Shown: positions 1-9,513 of the stretch, in pieces
Position numbering within the stretch: position 1 is the stretch's first letter
Layout of the letters: every line of letters begins with the position of its first letter
Origin: Bacteroidota bacterium
GTDB lineage: Bacteria > Bacteroidota > Bacteroidia > Chitinophagales > Chitinophagaceae
Length of the DNA stretch: 64,000 nucleotides
Direction: 5' to 3'
Assembly (NCBI GenBank): GCA_020161435.1
Contig: JAIUNV010000001.1
Coordinates: 744,001 to 808,000 of the forward strand
Notes under the pieces: model-generated
Database searches by the model: none
The model's input: only the letters and a program-made list of their open reading frames with translations
Told to the model about the DNA's origin: nothing
Translations under genes and position numbers: made by a program

Positions 1-1379
1 TCCGGATAACGGATACAGGTAGAATACTGGCCGATGTGCCGGCTACTGATTTTGCATCGTTCACCCCTAAGTCAGGCGATGCATTTATAGTAGCAAAAGC
101 ACTTGCCAAATACAATAACCGGGTAAGTATACGCGGAGCTGTGTACCGCCCCGGCGATTATGAGTTAAAACCCGGCATGCAGCTTAGTGAGCTCATGGCC
201 AAGGCTGGTGGTATAAAGCCCGATGCCTTTATGGGCCGCGGCATTATAGCCCGCCTGAAAGAAGATCAGACTGCCGCCAGTGTTTCATTTCATGTGGGCA
301 ATGTGGCAGCAGGCAAAGAGCTGGTAGCACTTGTAAAAGAAGACATTGTAACCATCTCCAGCATCTTCGATTTAAAAGATGCCCAAACTGTAGAGGTGCA
401 GGGTATGGTGCGGCTGCCCGGCAAGTTTCAGTTCCGGGAAAGTCTTACCATTAAAGATGCCTTGCTGCTGAGCGGTGGCTTTGCTGATGGCGCCGATCCG
501 GCCTCCATCGAAATTTCGCGAAGAATGGCCATGGTAGATGTTTCGTCTGATGAATACCGCCAGGCGGAAGTCATTAAAATTGACTTAAAAGCAGGGTTGG
601 ATAAAGGCGGCGATAATGTAGTGCTACAGCCATTCGATGTAATTTCTGTAAGAGCCAAGGGCGGATATGAAAAGCAACGTGCCGTATATGTAATGGGGCA
701 GATAATTACCCCGGGCATTTACCCCTTAGAAAGTTCAAAAGAAACCATTTCTCAAATTATCAACCGGGCTGGCGGTTTTAGGGGTAGTGCAGATAGCAGC
801 TCCATAAGCATTCGGCGCTTGGCTAATTATAGCCTCGGCAATGAAGAGCGGGAAAAAACAGTAGAGCGGCTGCTGATGGTAAACAGAGACAGCCTGCTGG
901 CCGATCCTGAGCTGCGGCGTAAATACCTGAACGATATTGATTTTTTGAGTGTCAATGTCGAAAAAATAAAAAGCAATCCCGGTGGCCCGGAAGACCTGAT
1001 ATTGGAAAATGGCGATGTAATAGAAATAGCCCGTGCCTCAAACCTGGTAAGGGTAAGTGGCGAAGTGTACCGCCCCGGTTTATTACCTTTTGAAGAAGGT
1101 GCTTCCGCACATTACTATGTAAAGCGGTCGGGCAATTTTACCAGCAACAGCCGCAAAACAAAAACATTCGTTATTTACCCCGACGGCCGTGCCAAATCGG
1201 TGAAACGTTTCTTGTTCATCAAAACCTATCCGGAGGTAACGCCACGGAGCGAAGTATTTATTCCTTCAAAAGACAAGGATGGCAAAAAGGGTTTATCTAC
1301 CGGCGAATGGATAGCACTCTCTTCTATTGGTGCTACACTGGCTACACTGGTCGTTACTGTAATCAATGCGTTTAAATAG
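1..1379 (+). CDS. Polysaccharide export protein with SLBB repeats (5' end outside window)
   Basis: The reading frame is open from base 3 to the TAA at 1379, so the N-terminus, including any signal peptide, lies outside the window. The GTG at 36 is only an internal codon. The visible part carries four SLBB-type units, each with a GxVxxPGxY-like strand followed by a helix ending in (S/A)GG; they start near bases 130, 390, 680 and 1040. A C-terminal hydrophobic segment (about 1310-1375) would be a membrane anchor. SLBB proteins of the Wza/capsule-export family form the outer-membrane or periplasmic channel for exported polysaccharide. The downstream copolymerase, flippase and polymerase genes fit this role. 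The family is clear; the exported polymer is unknown. Confidence 0.85.
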   Translation, partial: RITDTGRILADVPATDFASFTPKSGDAFIVAKALAKYNNRVSIRGAVYRPGDYELKPGMQLSELMAKAGGIKPDAFMGRGIIARLKEDQTAASVSFHVGNVAAGKELVALVKEDIVTISSIFDLKDAQTVEVQGMVRLPGKFQFRESLTIKDALLLSGGFADGADPASIEISRRMAMVDVSSDEYRQAEVIKIDLKAGLDKGGDNVVLQPFDVISVRAKGGYEKQRAVYVMGQIITPGIYPLESSKETISQIINRAGGFRGSADSSSISIRRLANYSLGNEEREKTVERLLMVNRDSLLADPELRRKYLNDIDFLSVNVEKIKSNPGGPEDLILENGDVIEIARASNLVRVSGEVYRPGLLPFEEGASAHYYVKRSGNFTSNSRKTKTFVIYPDGRAKSVKRFLFIKTYPEVTPRSEVFIPSKDKDGKKGLSTGEWIALSSIGATLATLVVTVINAFK

Positions 1380-1402
1380 GTTGAACAACAAAAGCAGCAG
1401 GC

Positions 1403-3208
1403 ATGTGCGGAATAGCCGGAATAATAGATTTCAAGAGCCGGCCTGTATTGCAGGAAGAGTTGAAGAAAATGACTGATGCCATAGCCCACCGGGGGCCAGA
1501 TGGCGAAGGTTTTTTTGTAGAAGGTGCAGTTGGTTTTGGTCATCGTCGTCTGTCTATCATTGATCTGAGCAATGCAGCAGCACAACCCATGACCCGCTTT
1601 GGGCTCACCATTACCTACAACGGTGAAATTTACAACTACATAGAGCTGCGCAGCGAACTGCAACAGCTGGGTATTGTTTTTACCACACAATCAGATACAG
1701 AGGTAATACTGGCAGCCTACCATATGTGGGGCAAAGATTGTGTGCAACGCTTCAATGGCATGTGGGCACTGGCTATTTATGATGCTTCACGCAAAGAGGT
1801 TTTTTTAAGCAGAGACAGGTTTGGAGAGAAACCATTGTATTATACCGAACGAAACGGGCAATTCTTGTTTTGTTCTTCTGTTTCCGCATTGTTGGCACCC
1901 CACCAATCGCCTGTAGCCAACGCTCAGGTATTGATGAACTATTTGGTACAGGAAAAGGCAGAACCTTTACACCATACCTTTTTTTCAAAATATTACAAGC
2001 TTGATGGCGGGCAATCTCTGACTGTGCAGGTACAAACAGGAGCAGTAGAGCTAATTCAGTATTATGTACTCGGTAGCAATCAGCAATCGGAGCTTTGCAT
2101 GGAGGAAGCTGTTAGTGAACTCCAATCACTAATGCAGCACTCGGTGGAACTAAGGTTGAGAAGCGATGTGGCTATAGGAAGTACACTGAGTGGAGGACTC
2201 GATAGCAGTTACATTACATCAATCGCTTCGGCCTTTGTTAAATCGAAACAGGCACCAAATTTTACAGCGTTTTCTGCCGGCACAAGCGAAGCTCAAACCA
2301 ATGAACTTCCGTATGCCCGATTACTGGCAAACCATTGTGGCATACAACTAAACAGCATTATACCGGGCATTAATGAATACAAAGCAGCAATACCTTCCGT
2401 TGTAGCCGCACAGGAAGAACCCATACAATCTTTAAGTGTAGTAATGCAATATACAGTGATGCAACTGGCGCATCGAGCTGGATTTAAAGTGCTCATAGAC
2501 GGTCAGGGTGCTGATGAATTGTTTCTCGGATATCCCATCCATTTGGGCGTAGTTATGCGGCAACAATCTTTGCTGGGGGCTTTTAAAATTGCTACTCAAA
2601 GTGCCGGTCGATTTTCCCTTCCTGCTGCTTTACTGGCCAAAATTGGTTGGTATCATGTCTATCCTTTGCGAAAAGCAGCCCGGCAAATAAATCGTTGGTC
2701 ATCGGTGTTTTCTGAAGCAGCATTGCAACAGGTAACCAACCATAATATGCAACAAATGGACAATGCCATTAAACAATCGGTACAGGCATTTCAACAATTT
2801 GATATCGTATCAGGCAACCTGCCTGCATTGCTCAGGCACGAAGACAGAAATTCCATGGCATTTTCAATTGAAACACGTTTACCCTATCTGGATTACCGAC
2901 TGGTTGAGTGGGCACTTCAATTGCCTCATCAGCAAAAGCTGCACCATGGGTGGTCGAAATATATTTTGCGTAAAGCCATGCAAGCCAACGTGCCAGCCGC
3001 CATTGCATGGCGGAAAGGCAAGATTGGGTTTGAGCCACCGGCAATTGATGATGACATTACAAGGCAGTGGCTGAACCCGGAAATTTTACGAAAAAGGGGA
3101 TTGAAATTGTTGTCGGGTGCTTCTTTACAACATTTATCTGTAGCTATGCGCTGGCGACTGCTTAGTGTACAACTGTGGGCTGAAGCTTTTGATGTTACAT
3201 TTGAGTAG
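1403..3208 (+). CDS. asnB: Asparagine synthase (glutamine-hydrolysing)
   Basis: This 601-residue protein begins MCGIAG, so Cys2 is the N-terminal nucleophile of a class II glutamine amidotransferase domain (RGPDGEG and YNGEIYNY motifs follow). The C-terminal half is the ATP-pyrophosphatase synthetase domain, with the PP-loop SGGLDSS near residue 260 and the late ETRLPYLDYRLVEW motif. The length is normal for the family. It starts 23 bases after the export gene and is probably co-transcribed. AsnB paralogues are common inside Bacteroidota polysaccharide loci, where they may amidate uronic acids or other sugar acids of the polymer. Free asparagine synthesis is the alternative, and the sequence alone does not decide between them. 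Confidence 0.9.
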   Translation: MCGIAGIIDFKSRPVLQEELKKMTDAIAHRGPDGEGFFVEGAVGFGHRRLSIIDLSNAAAQPMTRFGLTITYNGEIYNYIELRSELQQLGIVFTTQSDTEVILAAYHMWGKDCVQRFNGMWALAIYDASRKEVFLSRDRFGEKPLYYTERNGQFLFCSSVSALLAPHQSPVANAQVLMNYLVQEKAEPLHHTFFSKYYKLDGGQSLTVQVQTGAVELIQYYVLGSNQQSELCMEEAVSELQSLMQHSVELRLRSDVAIGSTLSGGLDSSYITSIASAFVKSKQAPNFTAFSAGTSEAQTNELPYARLLANHCGIQLNSIIPGINEYKAAIPSVVAAQEEPIQSLSVVMQYTVMQLAHRAGFKVLIDGQGADELFLGYPIHLGVVMRQQSLLGAFKIATQSAGRFSLPAALLAKIGWYHVYPLRKAARQINRWSSVFSEAALQQVTNHNMQQMDNAIKQSVQAFQQFDIVSGNLPALLRHEDRNSMAFSIETRLPYLDYRLVEWALQLPHQQKLHHGWSKYILRKAMQANVPAAIAWRKGKIGFEPPAIDDDITRQWLNPEILRKRGLKLLSGASLQHLSVAMRWRLLSVQLWAEAFDVTFE

Positions 3209-3344
3209 TCGGTATGCTGTATAGTTTTTACCAGTCAAAAGCTCTAGACCGATACAAATACATCATTTTTGTTTCAAAAGCCGGAGCAAATTCGGTAAAT
3301 CTTCAGCACATGCATGTCAACAGCAAAGTCGATAATTATATAAT

Positions 3345-4385
3345 ATGCAATCACTGATTCAAAAATTTAGCCTACTGCTCGGGCCTTCATTCGGGTACTT
3401 ACTTAAGCGCTGGTATTGGATTGTCCTATCAGGCATACTGGTAGGTATACTGGCCATTCTGTTAGCCTGGTTTGCAAAACCCAATTACACTTCACGGCTT
3501 ACGTTCTCGGTTGACGAAGACAATGGCATTGCCAACAATTTTGGAAGTTTGGCAGCATCTTTCGGGTTAGACTTAGGTTCGCCCGGCGGAGTGTTTGCCG
3601 GAGAAAATATTATAGAACTGGTAAAGTCTCGCAGAATTATTGAAGGGGCATTGCTGACTGCTACTGAACACAACGGTAAGCAGCTGCCACTGGTAGAATA
3701 TTATTTGCAGCAAAGCCCCGAAGAAGGTAAAAAGAAAAGACCGGTCTACACACTGCAACAGCCTCGCAATACCTATTCCAGAGAGCAGGACAGCCTGTTG
3801 GGTGTGATTTACAAAGGATTGGCTGAGGGCGGTTTATATGTGGGTAAAATCGATAAAAAACTCAGCATCATAGAAATTCAGGTAACGGCCGGCAATGAAA
3901 AGTTTTCGAAAGAATTTACGGAGAACCTGATGGCAGAAATTTCGCGTTTTTATGTAGACAGTAAAACATCCAGAAGCAGAAATAATGTGGCGCTTCTGCA
4001 AAAGAAAGCGGACTCTATCAGAACTGTTTTATATGGTTCTATTGCTGCCAGAGCGGCTATTATGGATGCAAATATGAATCCAACCTTTCAGGCTCCAATG
4101 GCAGGCGTACAACGTAAGCAAACCGATATGGCTGTGCTGACAGCTGCGTATGGCGAAATTTTAAAAAACCTGGAAGGTGCCAAGTATGCTTTAGCAAAAG
4201 AAACGCCCTTAGTACAAATTATTGATGTACCCATTTATCCGTTGAAAAAGAAAAAACCAAGCCGTTTAATTTATGGACTGGCAGGCGGCATCATTGGCTC
4301 GCTTTGTGCTTTGTTTTTCTTTTATTTTTCACTGTTGCTTAGTGCCCAAGGCGCAACAGAAAGGAAACAACTGGTAGAATTGTAA
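3345..4385 (+). CDS. Wzz-type polysaccharide copolymerase (chain length determinant)
   Basis: The 346-residue protein has the usual polysaccharide-copolymerase plan. A transmembrane helix lies near residues 21-45, then a long periplasmic part with heptad-like helices, then a second helix near residues 308-333. A proline-rich stretch (IDVPIYPLKKKKPSR) precedes the second helix, as is typical of Wzz proteins. There is no C-terminal tyrosine-kinase domain, so it belongs to the separate-kinase or kinase-less type. It probably sets chain length together with the polymerase encoded at 5326. The 136 bases before it hold no gene. Confidence 0.85.
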   Translation: MQSLIQKFSLLLGPSFGYLLKRWYWIVLSGILVGILAILLAWFAKPNYTSRLTFSVDEDNGIANNFGSLAASFGLDLGSPGGVFAGENIIELVKSRRIIEGALLTATEHNGKQLPLVEYYLQQSPEEGKKKRPVYTLQQPRNTYSREQDSLLGVIYKGLAEGGLYVGKIDKKLSIIEIQVTAGNEKFSKEFTENLMAEISRFYVDSKTSRSRNNVALLQKKADSIRTVLYGSIAARAAIMDANMNPTFQAPMAGVQRKQTDMAVLTAAYGEILKNLEGAKYALAKETPLVQIIDVPIYPLKKKKPSRLIYGLAGGIIGSLCALFFFYFSLLLSAQGATERKQLVEL

Positions 4386-4420
4386 TTGCCAAAATAAATG
4401 GCGCCACAATTGGCCTAAAC

Positions 4421-5305
4421 ATGAATAATATTAGCCGGGTAATTTTGCTGCTTTTCATCACAGTTAGCTTTTGTACATACACGCATGCACAAAAGCTGCT
4501 AATGGCTATGGAAAATTTGCCTCCTGCAGTAAAAGCATTTCAGAAAAAGCAAAATATAAAATCCATCCCGATTTTATATGCATCCGATTTTGACCCAGAA
4601 GATGATGGCGTAGCCGACGAAGTAATGTTGCACAACGCTATACATCGTAAAATACCTGACAGTAATTATCAGGGCATTGCAGTAATTGATTGGGAAGATC
4701 CTGGTTTTCCTTTGCTGGAAAAAGGAGATGTACAATCAACAGCATTTCAGCAAACTATAGCAAAATACCTTCGAGTGTTACAGTTGTGCAAGCAGGCAAG
4801 GCCCAAAGCCAGTTGGGGTTATTATGGTATTCCTTTCACCAGTTATTGGGATAGCGCAACAGTGCTAAACATAAACAAACGCATAGATCCTTTGATTAAT
4901 GCTGTGGATGTATTACTGCCAAGCTTATACAATTATTATCCAGACAACACACCACAAACAAATAATAAAGCCTATTACACTGCAAACGCCATGGCTATGG
5001 CTGCAATGGCAAAAGAAAACCAAAAGCAGTGCTATATTTTCATATGGCATCGTTATCATCCTTCTAATCAGGATGTTGGCTTGCAGCTTTTGCCAAAGAC
5101 CGTTTTTGCAAGGCACATTCAATGGATGAAAACAGCAGCATCCCCGCTATCTTTTGATGGCTTTATTTGGTGGGGTGCTGATGATTATTACTTTAAAACG
5201 GGGAGTGTTGCAATACAAAAAGAAGCAGGCACTATTCCATTTGACAAACATTGGTCTAATACCATTATAAGCTATGGGCAAATGATAAAAAAGCAATTGA
5301 ATTAA
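4421..5305 (+). CDS. Secreted glycoside-hydrolase-like protein resembling hyaluronidases (GH56)
   Basis: The 294-residue protein has a signal peptide (residues 1-24, ending THAQ). The mature part has four landmarks in the order seen in GH56 hyaluronidases: a VIDWED stretch (residues 88-93, with D90 and E92 placed like the catalytic DxE pair), WGYYGIP (132-138, compare the WGYY.FPDCYN motif), a DVLLPSLYNYY strand (163-173), and a late FIWWGADDYY strand. This was recognised by eye and needs a profile search. Inside a polysaccharide locus, a secreted hydrolase could trim or release the product. The alternative is a general TIM-barrel hydrolase of unknown specificity. Confidence 0.5.
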   Translation: MNNISRVILLLFITVSFCTYTHAQKLLMAMENLPPAVKAFQKKQNIKSIPILYASDFDPEDDGVADEVMLHNAIHRKIPDSNYQGIAVIDWEDPGFPLLEKGDVQSTAFQQTIAKYLRVLQLCKQARPKASWGYYGIPFTSYWDSATVLNINKRIDPLINAVDVLLPSLYNYYPDNTPQTNNKAYYTANAMAMAAMAKENQKQCYIFIWHRYHPSNQDVGLQLLPKTVFARHIQWMKTAASPLSFDGFIWWGADDYYFKTGSVAIQKEAGTIPFDKHWSNTIISYGQMIKKQLN

Positions 5306-5325
5306 TAGGCAAATACAATAGAAAA

Positions 5326-6606
5326 TTGATTGGCAATACAACATATAAGGCTGTAGCAGTAACCGAAGAAAACCAACAATTAGAGGCTTTTTTTTCGATA
5401 TTTTTTTTATCCCTTTTTTTTGCTTATCCGCTGTCTACTTTCCTGAGCAAGTATTTGCTTCCTTCTTCAAATATCATATCTGTTTTGGCCAGAACCTGGG
5501 TGCTCATACTCGGGCTTAAAGCCATTCATCTGAATATGAAGTGGAAGAAAGGCTTGTACGGATTGCCTTTTTTGCTGTTCTTGTTTTTCTGGTGTATTTA
5601 TTGTGTTCGAATAGCACATGATACTTTATTGAGTGCAGATGAACTTGGCTCAAGCCCTGCATTGTATTTCAACTTTGCTATTTTGCTCAGTTTTATTACC
5701 AGCATTGGTTGTTTTACTAAAGTTGCATTTTGGAAGTGGCGGCATTTTCATAAATCACTGCTGGTTATACTGGTTAGCTTGAATGCGCTGATTTTTATAA
5801 GTGTGATTACGGCCCCTACAGATTATATTATTGAACGTGGATTCCGGTTTGAAGGCAATGAAAGATTAAACCCGATTACATCGGGAATGATTGCAGCTTT
5901 TTTACTGGTATTCATTTTTGTAAAAGTTTATAATGGTCAGATAACGGCTAAATCGGCCTGGTTTTATTTACTGCTTGCGGCATTAAGCGGCGTAAACCTT
6001 GTAACAACACTTTCAAAAGGACCAATACTTTTTGCTGTACTGAGCATGCTGCTGGTATTGTTGCGATTGGTATCTAAGGGGGCTATAAAAAAACTACTGG
6101 TAATAGCTATGGGAGTGCTGGGCATTGCTGCAATTATGAATTACTTTGGAATAGTTGATATTGTAGGCCTTGTATTAGAGCGGTTTATAGGTATTGGAGA
6201 AAGAGATGATAGTACTGCTGAACGACTAATGCTGTATAACAATGCATGGAAACAATTTTTATCATCACCGCTTACAGGCGATTTTTTGGAGGAACGTATT
6301 TTGAGAATTTACCCCCACAATATGATTCTGGAATCATTGATGGCGCTTGGCATTTTCGGTGGCTTGTTGTTTATGCTGTACTATTTTATCAGCGGGTTAA
6401 GACTGGCAACGGTACTGCTTCGTACCAATGTTCATATTGTTTCGCTCATTATTTTTTACGGGTTTATTTCCAGCATGATTAGTGGTAGCCTTAGTATGGG
6501 GCCGGAAATTTGGTATTGCTTTGCTTTTGCACATGTTTTTTATTATCAGTACACGCTCAAAAAACAGCAGCTATTGCCAGTACAAAACCATATTTCTGAT
6601 ACCTGA
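5326..6606 (+). CDS. O-antigen ligase/polymerase-like membrane protein (Wzy/WaaL type)
   Basis: The 426-residue protein is very hydrophobic, with about ten or more membrane helices. It carries the motif PHNMILESLMALGIFGG near residue 330, typical of the late Wzy_C loop in O-antigen ligases and polymerases, where the His is functionally important. The start is uncertain. No ATG exists in frame before about residue 70; TTG at 5326 is the best placed start, 20 bases after the preceding stop. It is probably the polymerase of the locus, working with the Wzz protein at 3345 and the flippase at 6671. Confidence 0.75.
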   Translation: MIGNTTYKAVAVTEENQQLEAFFSIFFLSLFFAYPLSTFLSKYLLPSSNIISVLARTWVLILGLKAIHLNMKWKKGLYGLPFLLFLFFWCIYCVRIAHDTLLSADELGSSPALYFNFAILLSFITSIGCFTKVAFWKWRHFHKSLLVILVSLNALIFISVITAPTDYIIERGFRFEGNERLNPITSGMIAAFLLVFIFVKVYNGQITAKSAWFYLLLAALSGVNLVTTLSKGPILFAVLSMLLVLLRLVSKGAIKKLLVIAMGVLGIAAIMNYFGIVDIVGLVLERFIGIGERDDSTAERLMLYNNAWKQFLSSPLTGDFLEERILRIYPHNMILESLMALGIFGGLLFMLYYFISGLRLATVLLRTNVHIVSLIIFYGFISSMISGSLSMGPEIWYCFAFAHVFYYQYTLKKQQLLPVQNHISDT

Positions 6607-6670
6607 ACGTGCCAGCATATAAGCCACTTGTGCAAATGATTATCTGCTTTTAGCTCAATGAATACTACGA

Positions 6671-8008
6671 ATGCTCTCTAAAATAAAAAATGAAATACTC
6701 CATGGAAAGCTGAGGCAGGAAATCAGCACTTCCCCTTTTGTAAAAAGGTTTTTTGGAGTATTTATTTTAGATGTACTGGCAAAGGGGTCGATGTTTCTTT
6801 TTTTGCCACTGTACCTGAGGCTTATGTCTAAAGATGAGTTTGGCACATTCTCATATTTGATATTCATTATCATGAATATTGCATACTTCATAAAGCTGGG
6901 TATGGATACTGCTCAAGCGAAGCTTTACTATGATTACGAAGGGGCAGATCGAAAAAAGCTATTGTTCAACATTAACCTGCTCACGTTTGCGGTTTTTATA
7001 TTGTTATATGGTGGATTAATGTTGTCTGGTTTGGATGATGCTTTGTTTCAAAAGATTGGTGTGGAGCAAACGGTATATCATGCATCCCGGTGGTTTGTGG
7101 TGTTGTATGTATTTGCATTTATTCAGCAAATCATGCTTCAATCTTATCTGGTGGCCGATAATAAAGCGGGCAAGTTTCAGTTGTACAATTTAGTAAAAGT
7201 GCTGGCTATGAGTATTGGCTCATTATTGGTGTTATACTATGTGGCTACCAATAAAATCAGCAACCGGTTGTTGGTTGAATCTTTGTCCGCAGTGTTGGTC
7301 TTTACTCCGCTTACAGTTTATTTCATCAGGCAAATGAAGCCGGTTATCGACTGGCAAATACTTCGCAAATCTTTACAGATTGGTTTACCAATGCTGGGTA
7401 GCGTATTTGTTGGTTTTGTGTACAGCTTTGTAGATAAGTATTACCTCCAAAAAACACATGGGTTTGGAGATGTAGCGGTGTATAGTCTTGCTATTTTTCT
7501 TACCACCCCAGTCAATCTTATTTTCAGTTCTTTCAATTTGCTGTGGTTTTCCAAATTTTATCAGGAAAAAAATGCAGTACGCAATTACAAGCAAACCAAG
7601 AAAGTTTACCTGCTCATGCTGGCCGCTTTTTCATTGTTGTTTGTTGGCCTTTGGGTTGCCGTTGTGCTTGCTGTAAAGTACCGGTTGATTGATGAATCTT
7701 ACCAGCAGGTGGCTGTGTTGTTGCCTTTCATTTTTTACTATAAAGTGCTGGAAAGTTTGTCAAACCTGTATACAAACTTTTTGGTGCAGGGTGAGCAAAC
7801 CAAGTTGATATTTCGCATCACCATGATCATCAGCGGTATGGCATGGCTTTCTTTTGCATGGCTCATACCTGCGTACGGCTATGTAGCGGCCGCCATTATA
7901 TTGTTTGTAATGGAACTGATACGTACCGGATGCCTTGTTTTTTTTGCACGTAAAATTGTATTTGGAAATGCATCGGCATTGATGCATAAAGATGGAGGGT
8001 TACCGTGA
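6671..8008 (+). CDS. Polysaccharide flippase (Wzx-like, MOP superfamily)
   Basis: The 445-residue protein has about twelve predicted membrane helices and no large soluble domain. The N-terminal helix, FFGVFILDVLAKGSMFLFLPLYLRLMSKDEFGTFSY, is typical of polysaccharide biosynthesis/oligosaccharide flippases (lipid-linked oligosaccharide translocation across the inner membrane). Its position between the polymerase and a glycosyltransferase supports a Wzx role. It shares the GTGA sequence with the next gene, indicating translational coupling. Confidence 0.85.
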   Translation: MLSKIKNEILHGKLRQEISTSPFVKRFFGVFILDVLAKGSMFLFLPLYLRLMSKDEFGTFSYLIFIIMNIAYFIKLGMDTAQAKLYYDYEGADRKKLLFNINLLTFAVFILLYGGLMLSGLDDALFQKIGVEQTVYHASRWFVVLYVFAFIQQIMLQSYLVADNKAGKFQLYNLVKVLAMSIGSLLVLYYVATNKISNRLLVESLSAVLVFTPLTVYFIRQMKPVIDWQILRKSLQIGLPMLGSVFVGFVYSFVDKYYLQKTHGFGDVAVYSLAIFLTTPVNLIFSSFNLLWFSKFYQEKNAVRNYKQTKKVYLLMLAAFSLLFVGLWVAVVLAVKYRLIDESYQQVAVLLPFIFYYKVLESLSNLYTNFLVQGEQTKLIFRITMIISGMAWLSFAWLIPAYGYVAAAIILFVMELIRTGCLVFFARKIVFGNASALMHKDGGLP

Positions 8009-9132
8009 AGCCACAAGAAGTGCTCATTTTTCATAACATTCTTTGGAGCCATTACACAGGAGTTGTATTTGGCCATTTGTCAGCGGAGCTTTGCAAGCAC
8101 AAGGGTAGTTTGTTTGTGGTGCATGTGGCCGATTCAATGGAAAGCAGAAAGGGTATTGGTGAAGTAGATAACAGGTATCATCAATATCCTTATAAGGTGC
8201 TCTTTCCGGGGGCAATTGAGCAGGCCGGAAAATGGAAACAACTGCTGGCCGGTATCAAAATATTCACGGCCTCTAAGGCTACCGATGTGATGGTATTTGG
8301 TTACGATCTTCCCATTTATGTGTTGGCAATTATACTGTCGCCGCTCTTGGGCAAACGCCTGCATATAGTGGCAGATGCAACAGCATACGACCGTGCCCGG
8401 CAACCTTGGAAAGAAAAGTTGAAAGCATTGCTGCTACGAAGGGCTGCTACAGTTATTTGTTATGGGCAGGCGCATCGGCAATACCTGATGTCGTTAGGCG
8501 TACCTGCCACTAAAATTGCCATTCGCTTGCAGGCTACAGATAATGAACAAGTGCGGCAATTGTATCAGCAATGGCAACAGGCACAAGCCCCTGCTTTACC
8601 ACCTGCTCAACGCAGTTTTATTTTTATAGGCAGGTTAATTGAAGAAAAAAACCTTTTTACCCTGCTACAAGCTTTTGCGCAACTCAAGAGCAACTGGGTA
8701 CTAAAAATAGTAGGCAGTGGAGTGCAGGAGCCATTGCTAAAAGCGTATTGTGAAACGCATGCTATACAAAATGTACAGTTCATGGGTGCATTGGCTTTAG
8801 CAGATGCGGTAACTGTGTTAGCAGCGTCGGATGTATTGGTGTTGCCGAGTGTGTCAGAAACCTGGGGCCTGGTAGTAAATGAGGCCATGCTCTGCGAAAA
8901 GCCGGTCATTGTTTCGCATCATTGTGGCTGTGCGCTGGAGTTGGTTCAGCATGGGCACAATGGGTATATTATCAATCCTAACGATGTAGATGATTTAGCC
9001 GCTGCCATGCAAAAGTTCGTTTCGGGCGAAGCCGATGTAAAAGCTATGGGGGCGGCATCGCTGGCTATTGTAAAAGATTTTACACCAGAAAAAGCGGCAT
9101 CGCAGATATTTGCGGCTATATCAGAAAATTGA
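8005..9132 (+). CDS. Glycosyltransferase family 4 protein
   Basis: The protein is 375 residues long, starting at GTG 8005 and overlapping the flippase stop by four bases. The C-terminal half has the GT4 signature: FIGRLIEEKNLFTLLQAF, then a SETWGLVVNEAM stretch with the EX7E pair, then GYIINPNDVDDLA. This is a GT-B retaining transferase that would add a sugar to the lipid-linked repeat unit at the cytoplasmic face. Donor and acceptor cannot be read from the sequence. Confidence 0.9.
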   Translation: MKPQEVLIFHNILWSHYTGVVFGHLSAELCKHKGSLFVVHVADSMESRKGIGEVDNRYHQYPYKVLFPGAIEQAGKWKQLLAGIKIFTASKATDVMVFGYDLPIYVLAIILSPLLGKRLHIVADATAYDRARQPWKEKLKALLLRRAATVICYGQAHRQYLMSLGVPATKIAIRLQATDNEQVRQLYQQWQQAQAPALPPAQRSFIFIGRLIEEKNLFTLLQAFAQLKSNWVLKIVGSGVQEPLLKAYCETHAIQNVQFMGALALADAVTVLAASDVLVLPSVSETWGLVVNEAMLCEKPVIVSHHCGCALELVQHGHNGYIINPNDVDDLAAAMQKFVSGEADVKAMGAASLAIVKDFTPEKAASQIFAAISEN

Positions 9133-9141
9133 TTTTGCTGC

Positions 9142-9513
9142 ATGGCACACCTTATTTCGCTGCTTACCAATACCGATGCAAGGGGCAACCTTACGGTCAT
9201 CGAAAAAATTTTTCCTTTCGATATCAAACGCATTTTTTACATCTATGGGGTCGATAGTTCCGTTCGTGGTAAGCACCGGCATCATCTTACCCGTCAGGCA
9301 GCTATTTGTATAAAAGGTTCATGCAGGGTTTCTAATCAATCGGGCAAGGGTATGCCAGTGCAAGAATTTATACTCGATCAACCTTCTGTTTGCCTCATGA
9401 TTGAACCGGAAGATTTTCATTGGATGGATCAATTTTCGCCCGATGCCATACTCATGGTACTGGCTTCTGAATACTACGACCCCAAGGATTATATATTTGA
9501 GCCTTATGAGTAA
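9142..9513 (+). CDS. Sugar 3,4-ketoisomerase-like cupin (FdtA/WxcM family)
   Basis: The 123-residue single-domain cupin has the family hallmarks: DARGNL at the start, [23 protein letters not shown] with the paired active-site histidines, and the C-terminal [13 protein letters not shown]. FdtA/QdtA enzymes convert dTDP-4-keto-6-deoxyglucose to the 3-keto isomer, the substrate of a 3-aminotransferase. The aminotransferase gene begins inside this gene's stop (ATGAGTAA), so the two are coupled. No rmlA/rmlB is present in the window, so the precursor would be supplied from elsewhere. Confidence 0.8.
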   Translation: MAHLISLLTNTDARGNLTVIEKIFPFDIKRIFYIYGVDSSVRGKHRHHLTRQAAICIKGSCRVSNQSGKGMPVQEFILDQPSVCLMIEPEDFHWMDQFSPDAILMVLASEYYDPKDYIFEPYE

